Shown here in pieces: positions 18,540-26,764 of a stretch of DNA of 64,000 nt (positions are counted from its first letter, which is position 1; every line of letters begins with the position of its first letter). Below the pieces are notes generated by a model. It saw only the letters and a list, made by a program, of their open reading frames with translations. It ran no database searches and was not told the origin of the DNA. Position numbers and translations under genes: made by a program. Origin of the DNA: an uncultured Candidatus Melainabacteria bacterium (GTDB lineage Bacteria; Cyanobacteriota; Vampirovibrionia; Gastranaerophilales; Gastranaerophilaceae); assembly GCA_934718275.1 (NCBI GenBank), contig CAKUZD010000001.1:186001-250000 (forward strand), in the 5' to 3' direction.

Positions 18540-21209
18540 ATGTTATTATTTGCACAAATGGGAAATGTACGCAAAGAAATATTTTTAAAAGGCGAAAAGC
18601 GAACAGATGATATCATAAGTTGCGTGAGAAGTGGTAGATTTTATAAAATTACTTTTAAAAGCCACAAAACATACACTTACAATTATTTCGATGTAAAAAT
18701 TATTGAACCAAGTAAAGAAGAACTTTTTATAGACAATCGTTTAGACTATTTTGAAAGTATTGCAGATAAGATTGGTCTTGAACTCACGACAGGCAAGGGC
18801 TTGAAGTCCAATATTTTACTTAAAAATTATGGAATGATAGAAAAAGTAGTTCCTGAAACTATGCTATATAATTTTTTAAAAGGAGAGTTGCCTGTTAAAG
18901 ACAAAAAACAAGATAGTTGTCTAGGTGCATTTTTTAAAATTATAAAACCAATTAAAAATGAAGAAAAAGAATTTACAATATTTCCTTTTGGATTTAATAT
19001 TAGTCAAAAACAAGCAGTAAATAATGCACTGGATAATGACCTATCTATTATTGAAGGACCGCCCGGAACAGGGAAAACACAAACTATTTTAAATATAATC
19101 GCAAATGCAATTATACGAGGAGAAAACATTGCAGTTGTTTCAAGCAATAATTCTGCGACAAAAAATATAATTGATAAGTTGAAAAAATATGAAGTAGATT
19201 ATATTTCAGCATATTTGGGTAACACAGAAAATAAAGAAGAATTTATTAAATCACAAACGGCGGTACCTCAAATGCAAAGTTGGAAGCTTGAGAACTCTGT
19301 AATTAAAGAAATTCAAGAATCTTTAAAACAAAGATATAAAAACTTACAAGAAAAGTTAGAACAACAGAAGGAATTATCTGTTCTTAAACAAGAATTGTCT
19401 GCGTATAAAATAGAATATTCACACCATCTGAAATATATTGAACAATTTAACATAAAAGAAATTCCACAAGATATAGCAAATATTAAATCCGCAGATAAAG
19501 CTCTTGAAATGAGTTTCTTTATTGAAATCGCAGACGAAGAATATAAAAACAATGATAATAAATTTATTGAATTTATAAAAGCTATTATTGAATTTTTAAA
19601 AATTAAAAGATTTAAAAGAACAATAGCTGAACAGCTTCTGAAAAAATACACAAAAGAATGTTTAATTGCTTTGTATCAGCAAAAATTTTATGAAATCAAA
19701 ATTTTTGAAATAGAAAATAGTGTTGAGAAATTAGAAAATGAACTAAATTCTTTTGATTTCAATGCCAAAATGAAAGAATATTCAGAACTTTCAATTCAAA
19801 TATTTAAAGCTAAATTGTCAAGAAAATATTCTTTACAAAAAAGAAAAACATACACAATTGATAAATTACAAACAAAATCAGAAGATTTTATAAAAGATTA
19901 TCCTGTTGTTTTAAGTACGACATATTCTTTAAGAACTTGTTTATCGAAAGATGTAATGTATGATTATGTGATTGTAGATGAAGCTTCGCAGGTAGATTTA
20001 TGTACAGGGGTCTTGGCATTATCTTGTGCTAAAAAGGCGGTAATTGTAGGCGATTTAAAACAATTGCCTAATGTTGTAGATTCAAAAGATGCGAAATTAA
20101 CTGATGAGGTTTTTAATCATTTTGATATACCTGAAGTTTATAGATATAAAAATCATTGCTTATTATCTTCTATATCAGAATTGTTTAAACAGGCTCCTCA
20201 CACATTATTAAAAGAACATTATCGTTGTCATCCGAGGATTATAGAATTTTGTAATAAAAAATTCTATAATAATGAACTAATTATTTTAAGCAATATAAAA
20301 AGCGACAAAAAACCCCTAATGGTTTATAAAACAGTTGCAGGAAATCATTCAAGAGATAATGTTAACCAAAGACAAATAGATGTAATAAAAAACGAAATAA
20401 TACCTAATGAAAATCTTTGTACAACAGATAATTCACTTGGAATTGTTACTCCATATAGAAATCAGACGAATGCTTTGCAAAATCAATTCAAAGGTACGGG
20501 TGTTAAAGCCGATACAGTAGATAAATTTCAAGGGCAAGAAAATAAAGTTATTATTTTATCTACAGTAGATAATAATATAAAAAAATTTACAGATAACCCA
20601 AATCGTTTAAATGTTGCGATATCAAGAGCCATAGAACAATTAATTGTAGTCATAAATGGAAACGAGCAACGAAAAGACACAATTATAAATGAACTGGTAA
20701 AATATATTGAATACAATAATTGTGAAGTAAAAGACAGTAAAATCTTTTCAGTATTTGACTTACTTTATAAAAATTATGCACAACAAAGAAAGAATTTCTT
20801 AAAGAAATATAATAAAATCTCTGAATATGATAGTGAAAATATTATGTATGCTTTACTTCGAGATATTCTTGAAAAATATAATGGAAGTTATGAAGTTGCG
20901 GTTCATGTACCATTAAATATGATAATCAGAGATTATAGTTTAATGACAAATGAGGAGAAAAAATATGCAAAAAATGATTGGACTCATGTTGATTTCTTAA
21001 TTTATAAGACAATTGATAAATCTCCGGTATTAGCAATAGAAGTTGACGGCTTTAAATATCACAAAGAAAGTAGCAAACAGGCAAAAAGGGATGAATTAAA
21101 GAATATAATCTTTGAAAAATATGATATTCCATTGTGCAGATTTAGTACTACAGGAAGTAATGAAAAAGAAAAACTTACTCAAATATTACAAAAAATAGGA
21201 GGTATGTAA
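18540..21209 (+). CDS. SF1 (UPF1/DNA2-type) helicase with C-terminal nuclease-like domain
   Basis: 889 aa. Walker A is EGPPGTGKTQT near residue 170. DEASQVDL is motif II, EHYRCHPRII, and TVDKFQGQE plus NRLNVAISRA are motifs V-VI. The insert between motifs is coiled coil. The last about 110 residues, with VDFLIY, AIEVDGFKYH and RDELKNIIF, look like a DUF2726/Vsr-type PD-(D/E)XK nuclease. Such helicase-nuclease fusions occur among anti-phage genes. The start has no good ribosome site; the frame is open back to 18498. The stop overlaps the next start (TAATG). It lies just left of the island repeat. Confidence 0.85.
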   Translation: MLLFAQMGNVRKEIFLKGEKRTDDIISCVRSGRFYKITFKSHKTYTYNYFDVKIIEPSKEELFIDNRLDYFESIADKIGLELTTGKGLKSNILLKNYGMIEKVVPETMLYNFLKGELPVKDKKQDSCLGAFFKIIKPIKNEEKEFTIFPFGFNISQKQAVNNALDNDLSIIEGPPGTGKTQTILNIIANAIIRGENIAVVSSNNSATKNIIDKLKKYEVDYISAYLGNTENKEEFIKSQTAVPQMQSWKLENSVIKEIQESLKQRYKNLQEKLEQQKELSVLKQELSAYKIEYSHHLKYIEQFNIKEIPQDIANIKSADKALEMSFFIEIADEEYKNNDNKFIEFIKAIIEFLKIKRFKRTIAEQLLKKYTKECLIALYQQKFYEIKIFEIENSVEKLENELNSFDFNAKMKEYSELSIQIFKAKLSRKYSLQKRKTYTIDKLQTKSEDFIKDYPVVLSTTYSLRTCLSKDVMYDYVIVDEASQVDLCTGVLALSCAKKAVIVGDLKQLPNVVDSKDAKLTDEVFNHFDIPEVYRYKNHCLLSSISELFKQAPHTLLKEHYRCHPRIIEFCNKKFYNNELIILSNIKSDKKPLMVYKTVAGNHSRDNVNQRQIDVIKNEIIPNENLCTTDNSLGIVTPYRNQTNALQNQFKGTGVKADTVDKFQGQENKVIILSTVDNNIKKFTDNPNRLNVAISRAIEQLIVVINGNEQRKDTIINELVKYIEYNNCEVKDSKIFSVFDLLYKNYAQQRKNFLKKYNKISEYDSENIMYALLRDILEKYNGSYEVAVHVPLNMIIRDYSLMTNEEKKYAKNDWTHVDFLIYKTIDKSPVLAIEVDGFKYHKESSKQAKRDELKNIIFEKYDIPLCRFSTTGSNEKEKLTQILQKIGGM

Positions 21210-21466
21210 TGAAAAAAGCATTTGCGTATTTTTGTGTTGCTGTTATAGCAACAGTCGCATTTTTTATTGGAAAATCCTGCCAAAATGTAGGAAGGTACCA
21301 AATACTAATGCATCCAGTGGTAAGAGCAGACCAATATTTACTTGATACAAAAACAGGTCATGTTTGGCATTTGGTAGAAGATCAAAAAGATAAACTTTTA
21401 ATTTGGGAACCAATGCTAAAATCTAATCCAAGTATTGAAGAATTAACATCATCAGAAGAAAAATAA
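21209..21466 (+). CDS. Small membrane-anchored protein linked to the helicase
   Basis: 85 aa. One N-terminal hydrophobic helix (AYFCVAVIATVAFFIG) is followed by a polar domain with GHVWHLVEDQ. It begins in the stop codon of the helicase gene and has an AGGAGG site, so the two are co-translated. No family is recognised. It may be a membrane partner of the helicase. Confidence 0.65.
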   Translation: MKKAFAYFCVAVIATVAFFIGKSCQNVGRYQILMHPVVRADQYLLDTKTGHVWHLVEDQKDKLLIWEPMLKSNPSIEELTSSEEK

Positions 21467-21537
21467 ATAAGAGGTTTCTTCTAACTTCTTCCGACTTCAA
21501 AAAAATCTCATTCTATTTGCGATTTCAATAGTTGACC

Positions 21538-21620
21538 AACAATCGAACTTTTGAAACAGGCATTAAAAAAGGGCTTGAAGCTAATTCTTGCCCTAATAAT
21601 AGAAAAAACTCCCCAGGTTG
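21538..21620 (+). repeat. Left copy of 83-bp direct repeat (candidate attL)
   Basis: Matches 51681-51763 with only two mismatches over 83 bp. It contains a copy of the last 12 nt of tRNA-Asn and the hairpin AGGGC/GCCCT with a T-run on the minus strand. To its left is the chromosomal-looking helicase gene; to its right the sequence diverges. It is best read as one boundary of the integrated island. Confidence 0.75.
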
Positions 21621-21882
21621 TCTTGGATTTGCTCCACGCTCACAGAGTTTCGCAATTATACCTACGGTATAGTATGCTCAATCTGTTCGCTATCCGGACT
21701 AACTATCTTCGTTCGTATCGTCCGTCCGCAAATCCGCTGGACTCTCACCAAGTGTAAAAAGACACATGGTTTGATTATTTATGACAACTAGTTTGACTAT
21801 TTCGGCAACTTTAAAATTCTTAATAAAAAAGTAATTTTTTTAAGAAAAAAAATACTTTATATAGGTATAGGGGATTTTAAAG
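21621..21882. other. Gene-poor left end of the island
   Basis: Immediately right of the repeat. The first 150 bp are visibly richer in G and C than the surroundings, then the sequence becomes AT-rich. A 68-codon frame crossing the repeat exists but has no ribosome site and is probably not a gene. No promoter or known element was recognised. Confidence 0.5.
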
Positions 21883-22185
21883 ATGAAAATTTTATCAAAA
21901 TTGAGCAATTTCTTTATGAGAAGAAATAATACAACTTTAGGTGAAAATTTGTTTGGATTAAAAAAACAACTAAATAACAAAATGACCGACAGATTACAGG
22001 AACTTGAAATCACAAAACAATTAAAAATTTTAGAAAATGATTTAAGAAAACAAGAAAACGACCTGTTTTTTGATATGGCACAGGTGGATGTTGATACAGA
22101 GAACGAAATAAAAGAATTAACTGCAAAAACACGATTTAAAGCAAGTCCAAGCAATTATTTTACTTTGTATTTTGAGAAAATGTAA
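21883..22185 (+). CDS. Small coiled-coil hypothetical protein
   Basis: 100 aa, starts MKILSKLSNFFMRRN, and the middle (ENLFGLKKQLNNKM through KILENDLRKQENDL) is a heptad-like charged helix. There is no known domain. It is followed at once by a strong terminator. The first gene of the island on this strand. Confidence 0.55.
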   Translation: MKILSKLSNFFMRRNNTTLGENLFGLKKQLNNKMTDRLQELEITKQLKILENDLRKQENDLFFDMAQVDVDTENEIKELTAKTRFKASPSNYFTLYFEKM

Positions 22186-22187
22186 AC

Positions 22188-22224
22188 AAAAGCCGAGAGT
22201 TTTTAATTCAAACTTTCGGCTTTA
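22188..22224. terminator. Terminator, left twin
   Basis: 14-bp stem with one wobble (AAAGCCGAGAGTTT with AAACTTTCGGCTTT), short loop. It ends the coiled-coil gene on plus and the reductase gene on minus. An almost identical hairpin lies at 23773-23807. Confidence 0.85.
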
Positions 22225-22246
22225 TACTTATAAAATATTTATTTTT

Positions 22247-22879
22247 TTATCCTTCTGCAACAACAGAAATCCTTTGTCTTATATGATTTCCTTTTGCTGC
22301 CTCATCTATCATAGCAATAGCATAATCGGCATAACTAATTACACTTTCGCCTTTTGAATTGGGTGTTAATTCTTCGCCGTTCAAGATGTATCTGCCTGTT
22401 TTAATTCCGTCTGCTTGGAAATCGGCAGCAGGGCTTATGTAAGTCCATTTAACATCGTTTCTTTGTCTTAATTCGTTTAATGCTTTTCCCATATTGCTTG
22501 CAAGAGGTTTAAATATATCAGGGAAATCAGGTGTTTCCATAACTGTCATTGTGTGTTCGGGCTTTACATATAAACTTCCTGCACCGCCTACAACTAATAA
22601 TCTTGTATCAGTACCGGATAAAATATCACATAAGTGTTTTAAACTTGTTGAGTGTTTTGGGAGTTCATCTTCTGCCCAAGCACCAAAAGCATCTATTACA
22701 ACATCAAAACCGGTTAAATCTTCTTTTGTTAAATCAAATAAATCTTTTGTAATAACTTTTTCAGCATTGGTTTTGTTATCACCTCTGACAACTGCTGTTA
22801 CATCAATACCTCTTTCAACCGCTTCATTTGTAATCAATTTTCCTGCTTTTCCGTTAGCACATACAACTGCAATTTTCAT
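22247..22879 (-). CDS. NAD(P)-binding oxidoreductase (YwnB/NmrA-like atypical SDR)
   Basis: 210 aa. N-terminal MKIAVVCANGKAGKLI is a variant of the GxxGxxG nucleotide motif of atypical short-chain dehydrogenases, and VVIDAFGAW, LLVVGGAGSLYV and WTYISPAADF follow the YwnB-like pattern. Substrate is unknown; relatives are quinone or flavin-type reductases or regulators. An AAGGAG site lies upstream of the ATG. It is divergent from an HxlR regulator and shares its control region, so it is the likely regulated target. Confidence 0.85.
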   Translation of the reverse strand: MKIAVVCANGKAGKLITNEAVERGIDVTAVVRGDNKTNAEKVITKDLFDLTKEDLTGFDVVIDAFGAWAEDELPKHSTSLKHLCDILSGTDTRLLVVGGAGSLYVKPEHTMTVMETPDFPDIFKPLASNMGKALNELRQRNDVKWTYISPAADFQADGIKTGRYILNGEELTPNSKGESVISYADYAIAMIDEAAKGNHIRQRISVVAEG

Positions 22880-22921
22880 AAATTTTTTCTCCTTTTATTT
22901 GACATTTCTTTTTACAAGTAT

Positions 22922-22950
22922 ATAATAATATCATAAGTAACTTATGTAAA
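22922..22950 (-). promoter_or_regulatory. Reductase promoter with palindromic operator in the spacer
   Basis: On the minus strand TTTACA (22945-22950), a 17-nt spacer, TATTAT (22922-22927). The spacer contains most of a perfect 15-bp palindrome, CATAAGT-A-ACTTATG (22932-22946). Its place between -35 and -10 fits repression by the divergent HxlR protein. Confidence 0.6.
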
Positions 22951-23014
22951 GTAAGCACTTAAAAGGTATATAGTAACCAAATAGAAACTATTGAATAATA
23001 TATGGGTTTAAGAT

Positions 23015-23344
23015 ATGAAAAAGAAATATGAATTGCCGCTTTGTCCTGTTGAAGTAACTTTACAAATGATTTCCGACAGGTGGAAAGTATTGATAATAAG
23101 AGATTTATTGAGCGGTACAAAAAGATTCGGAGAATTAAGAAAATCAATAGGGAATGTATCGCAGAAAGTTCTGACATCAAATTTAAGGTCAATGGAAGAT
23201 GACGGACTTATCAAAAGAAAAGTGTTTGCAGAAGTTCCGCCAAGAGTTGAATACACATTAACTGATACAGGCATGAGCCTTAAACTTGTATTAGATTCTA
23301 TGGAAAAATGGGGAAAAGAGTATAAGAATAAATTTGAGGAATAA
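23015..23344 (+). CDS. HxlR-family transcriptional regulator
   Basis: 109 aa. The N-terminal CPVEVTLQMISDRWKVLIIRDL, GTKRFGELRKSIGNVSQKVLTSNLRSMEDDGLI and VEYTLTDTG are the HxlR winged-helix hallmarks. The cysteine at the CP motif matches the redox-sensing Cys of YodB/HypR-type members, so aldehyde, quinone or oxidant sensing is possible. It controls, by position, the divergent reductase gene and the SnoaL-like gene 5 bp downstream. Confidence 0.9.
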   Translation: MKKKYELPLCPVEVTLQMISDRWKVLIIRDLLSGTKRFGELRKSIGNVSQKVLTSNLRSMEDDGLIKRKVFAEVPPRVEYTLTDTGMSLKLVLDSMEKWGKEYKNKFEE

Positions 23345-23349
23345 ATAAA

Positions 23350-23739
23350 ATGGAAAAAATAAACAAATTATTAGAAAACTATGTAAAATCTATAAATGAG
23401 TGTGATACAGAACTTGCTCAAAATTTTTGGGATAACAAAGAACCTGTATCTTTTATTCACCCGCTTGGGTATGAGCATAATTTTGATGAAATAAAAAATC
23501 ATTTTTATTTGGAAATTATGGGCGGCAGGTTCTCAAAAAGAGAGTTGAGATTAAAAGATATAAAGACTAAAATCTATAATGATACTGCATTTTTAGAGTT
23601 TAGTTGGGATTTTTACGCAACACTAAAAGAAACAAACGAGCAAATTCACACCAAAGGCAGAGAAACACAGTTTTTAGTCTTGCGTGATAATGAATGGAAA
23701 ATCATTAATATTCACTATTCGCAAGAATCTGAGGGGTAA
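23350..23739 (+). CDS. SnoaL/NTF2-like protein
   Basis: 129 aa with an NTF2-like cone-fold pattern: an N-terminal helix (LENYVKSINECDTELAQNFW), then strands ending in GRETQFLVLRDNEWKIINIHYS. Members bind small hydrophobic ligands or act as isomerases or hydrolases; function here is unknown. It starts 5 bp after the HxlR stop, so both are probably one transcript that ends at the twin terminator. Confidence 0.75.
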   Translation: MEKINKLLENYVKSINECDTELAQNFWDNKEPVSFIHPLGYEHNFDEIKNHFYLEIMGGRFSKRELRLKDIKTKIYNDTAFLEFSWDFYATLKETNEQIHTKGRETQFLVLRDNEWKIINIHYSQESEG

Positions 23740-23772
23740 ATAAGGGGTTAATAATTAATATTTGCAAAATTC

Positions 23773-23807
23773 AAAGCCGAAAGTTTTTAATTTAACTTTC
23801 GGCTTTT
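23773..23807. terminator. Terminator, right twin
   Basis: 13-bp perfect stem (AAAGCCGAAAGTT with AACTTTCGGCTTT) followed by a T-run. It closes the HxlR-SnoaL transcript and is nearly identical to the hairpin at 22188-22224 on the other side of the cassette. Confidence 0.85.
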
Positions 23808-23886
23808 TATGATACTATTGATTTATGACTGAATAGCCATTTGAAGGGTAATGTTTTACCCAAATATTTTCAACAATATTTTCAAA

Positions 23887-24141
23887 TCAATTAACATTCC
23901 AGTACATAACATCTAATTGGTAATCTAATTTATCCACAAAGAATTCATCGCCAGAACCAAAATACTCTCCACCGACTTCATATTTTGATGAGAGTTGTTT
24001 TACTATTTCTTTTCTGCTTGTAACTGCTATATCTTTTTCTACAAATATGTAAACATCAATATCTGATAAATAATCAGAAGTATTATTTACCCCTGAGCCA
24101 CCAAGTGCAATCGCCTTGACTTCAGAAAAGTCTTTATTTTT
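23887..24141 (-). pseudogene. Nucleotidyltransferase gene remnant
   Basis: The frame from 24141 to the TGA at 23887 encodes FSEVKAIALGGSGVN, then SDYLSDIDVYIFV: the GGS-x9-DxD active-site motif of the aminoglycoside/MNT nucleotidyltransferase superfamily. A TAG precedes it with no start codon, and the chain stops after about 84 residues at WNVN. Both ends are therefore missing and no product is expected. Confidence 0.6.
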
Positions 24142-24229
24142 CTAATCGTAAAGAACGAGTGCTTTTTAAACCTTTTGCCTCTGCTATTGCTTTTATATTT
24201 ATATAACTATCTTTCATCAAGGAACACAT
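24134..24229 (-). pseudogene. N-terminal fragment of a HTH DNA-binding protein
   Basis: 31 codons from ATG at 24229, reading SYINIKAIAEAKGLKSTRSL before a TAA. The KxIAExKGLKSTRSxR pattern resembles the N-terminal DNA-binding domain of Mu-type transposases, as I remember them. It overlaps the nucleotidyltransferase remnant by 8 bp in another frame, as a deletion junction would. Only a fragment is left. Confidence 0.4.
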
Positions 24230-24336
24230 TAGCTCCGAAGATGATAAATTGGAACACCACTTCCGAGCATTGTGTCCGTTTTGTATCAATTGAAAAAATT
24301 TTCAAAAAACTAAAATTCTCAAAATGGACTTTGCCG

Positions 24337-24548
24337 AAATAATCATTTTATCCGTACAACTCCTACACAGAGCTAAAATGCAATAATAATCTAGTAAAAC
24401 ACCCAACTTTTCTAAATAATCATTCTAACCGTTCAACCTAAAAATGTTTAATTTGACCGTTTTGCTGAACGGATAAATTGATTATTTCCTACCTCTCAAA
24501 TCTAGGTATATTGCCAACTTTCCCAAATAATACTTCTATCCGTTCAAG
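24337..24548. repeat. Four copies of a 24-bp iterated repeat
   Basis: Copies at 24337-24360, 24414-24437, 24464-24487 (inverted) and 24525-24548. Consensus AAATAATCATTCTATCCGTT plus CAAC. Copies 1, 2 and 4 also share ACTTT a few bases upstream. The gaps are 26-53 bp and unrelated in sequence. The arrangement resembles iterons or clustered protein-binding sites; function unknown. Confidence 0.65.
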
Positions 24549-24603
24549 CCAAACTGGTCGTTAAAATACACCAAGGTTGGTTCTCGCTCTATCCTAAAAA
24601 AAA

Positions 24604-24647
24604 TTTCGTATATAAATACAAGGGAAACCCTGTATTTATATACGAAA
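24604..24647. repeat. Long inverted repeat (hairpin)
   Basis: Arms 24604-24620 and 24631-24647 pair over 17 bp, then a one-base bulge, then GGG/CCC around an AAA loop. On the minus strand a run of eight T follows, so it can act as a terminator in that direction, but there is no minus-strand gene to its right. Confidence 0.7.
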
Positions 24648-25016
24648 AAACTCCATCCGCCAGAAGACGCTGGAAATTTTTGTAAGTAAATTCTACAATG
24701 AAATAACTAGTGTTATCAACTTATCAGTTTTTACGCAAATAGAAAATTTAAGTAAAATATCATAATGTATCACGATAAATAATCAGCTTAAACACAGTTA
24801 AACTTTAAGTATCCATTTAATATATTTTATAATAATTATAAAAACTCTTAACTGAATTTAAACTGCATTCTATTATCTTTTTTTATTTTTGAAGTTTTTG
24901 GAATTATAAGATTACAATGAACAAAAAGTGTAAAAATAAAATATTAAATATTTTCAAATGTAATAAAATAGCTTTTTGTAAATTTTTTATCTATACTTGT
25001 TTATAGAGGTGTTAAT

Positions 25017-26764
25017 ATGTATATATCACAAGTTTATTTAAAAGGTTTTAGAAATTTCAAAGAAGCAATTATTAATTGCACAGAAAAAAACTTAATTATT
25101 GGTCCAAATGATATTGGAAAATCAAATTTTATTTATGCATTAAGAATATTACTTGATAGAAATTTACCAGAAACAATTTTAAATCCAATAGATTCTGATT
25201 TTTATGCATTTGAACAAATCGAAAACTATGAAATAAAAATTAGTTTTAATGACATACAAAACACCCCTGACAAAGAAGATTGTGTTTGGGCAAAACTTGG
25301 GAAATATATTAGTGAAAGTAATTCTATTATTATCAAATATATTGCAAATAGAAATTTACGAACTGGTGCTAAAAGATTTGAATTATTTATAGGTCCGGAT
25401 GAAGGAAATCTATTTCCTATTGACAATCGTATGTATTTAAAAGTTCTGTGTCTTGAATATTTAAAAAGTAATAGGGACTTATCGAATTTTATAAAAAAAG
25501 AACAAAATCGTATTATTCAAGAGTCAAAAGAAGCAAGACAAGATGAAGATATAAATAAGGATTTGCTTGTTGAAAGTAAAGTACAAACTAAATTATCTGA
25601 AGTTAATACTACTATCAATAGTCTGTCCTATGTTAATAAAGCAACTTCCAAACTTAATAAAGAATTAAAAAATTTAAATTTTAATAATTGTCAAGATGTT
25701 GAATTTTGTGCAGCAGAAATTGATACTGACAAATGCATTAACAATTTAAATTTAATAACAAAGATTGGAGATAAAACAGTTAGTATCGGTGGTGATGGAC
25801 GAGCAAATCAAATATTTCTTACTTTGTGGACAAATAAAAATATAGATGATACTCCAATTCATGACTGCGTTAAATTCTTTTGTATAGAAGAACCAGAAGC
25901 CCATCTACACCCTCACAAGCAAAGAGGACTTGCAAGATATATAACACAAAGATTTAATTCTCAAATCTTTATAACAAGCCATTCCCCGCAAATAGCGTCA
26001 GAGTTTTCGCCAAATTCTATTATAAAATTTTATCATACAGAAAATGGAACTATGGCTGCAGAAGATGGTTGTTCAAAAATTATAGAAAATACTTTCCATG
26101 ATTTTGGTTACAGACTAAATATTATACCAGCAGAAGCTTTTTATTCAGATGTTGTATTTTTAGTAGAAGGAATTTCAGAATTACTTTTTTATAAATCATA
26201 TGCAGAAGTTATTGATGATTTAGATTTGGAAGCTTTAAATATAAGTGTTTTGTCTGTTGATGGAATAGGTTTTTACCTTACACTAATATTTTATCAAAAC
26301 TTAAAATTCCTTGTGTTATAAGAACTGATAATGATTTTATCAAAGTCCCACACAATGAAGAATATCGTTTTGCAGGTTTTGAACGTGGTATAGATATTTA
26401 TAATTCTTTATCACAAGAAGAAAAAATTACAACAACTATAGATAGATTAAAGCAACAGGGTTGCCTACCAGATACAATAAAAGAAAAACTTAACAATTTA
26501 AGACAAAAGTTAGAAACTTTAAATATATTTATAGCTGAAAAAGACTTTGAAACAGACTTATATAATTCTCCACTAAAAGACAATTTAGACAATTTTTATA
26601 GCTCTAGTTCTAATATCATAAAAGATATGCAAAAACGCAAAGGAGTTAATATATATGATTATTTATTACAAAACAAGAATGAGTTAAAAATTTTAAAAAA
26701 CAGTGAACTTGTTAAACCTTTATATCGTTGTAAGGACTTAATAACAGGAGAAACCCTTGAGTAA
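25017..26764 (+). pseudogene. GajA-like OLD-family ATPase/TOPRIM nuclease, single frameshift
   Basis: N-terminal ABC-type ATPase: Walker A GPNDIGKSN, signature SIGGDGRANQ, Walker B FFCIEEPEAHLHP, ITSHSPQ. The TOPRIM domain starts with FLVEGISELLFYKSY. The reading frame breaks at 26271-26280 in a run of five T and stops at 26321. Adding one T restores VDGIGFLPYTNILSKLKIPC and the second TOPRIM acid motif RTDND, and the frame then runs to the TAA at 26762-26764, giving about 582 aa, the size of GajA. It may be a true inactivation, a slippage site, or a base-call error. It overlaps the helicase gene by 8 bp. Confidence 0.8.

Larger units (their letters stand above)
24230..25016. other. Long AT-rich region without genes before the Gabija-like pair
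   Basis: 787 bp with no supported gene on either strand. It holds the 24-bp iterated repeats and the long hairpin listed separately, and the promoter region of the OLD-type gene. The last 200 bp are extremely AT-rich. Confidence 0.6.

Noticed and set aside
21551..21757. 68-codon frame across the left 83-bp repeat
   Set aside because: It reads the repeat in a frame that is not that of the recombinase and has no ribosome site; the repeat explains the sequence better.
22494..22925. 143-codon frame opposite the reductase gene
   Set aside because: Antisense shadow of a gene with clear motifs; no ribosome site.
24337..24548. CRISPR array
   Set aside because: Repeats are only four, one is inverted and the spacings differ (26 to 53 bp); no cas genes in the window.
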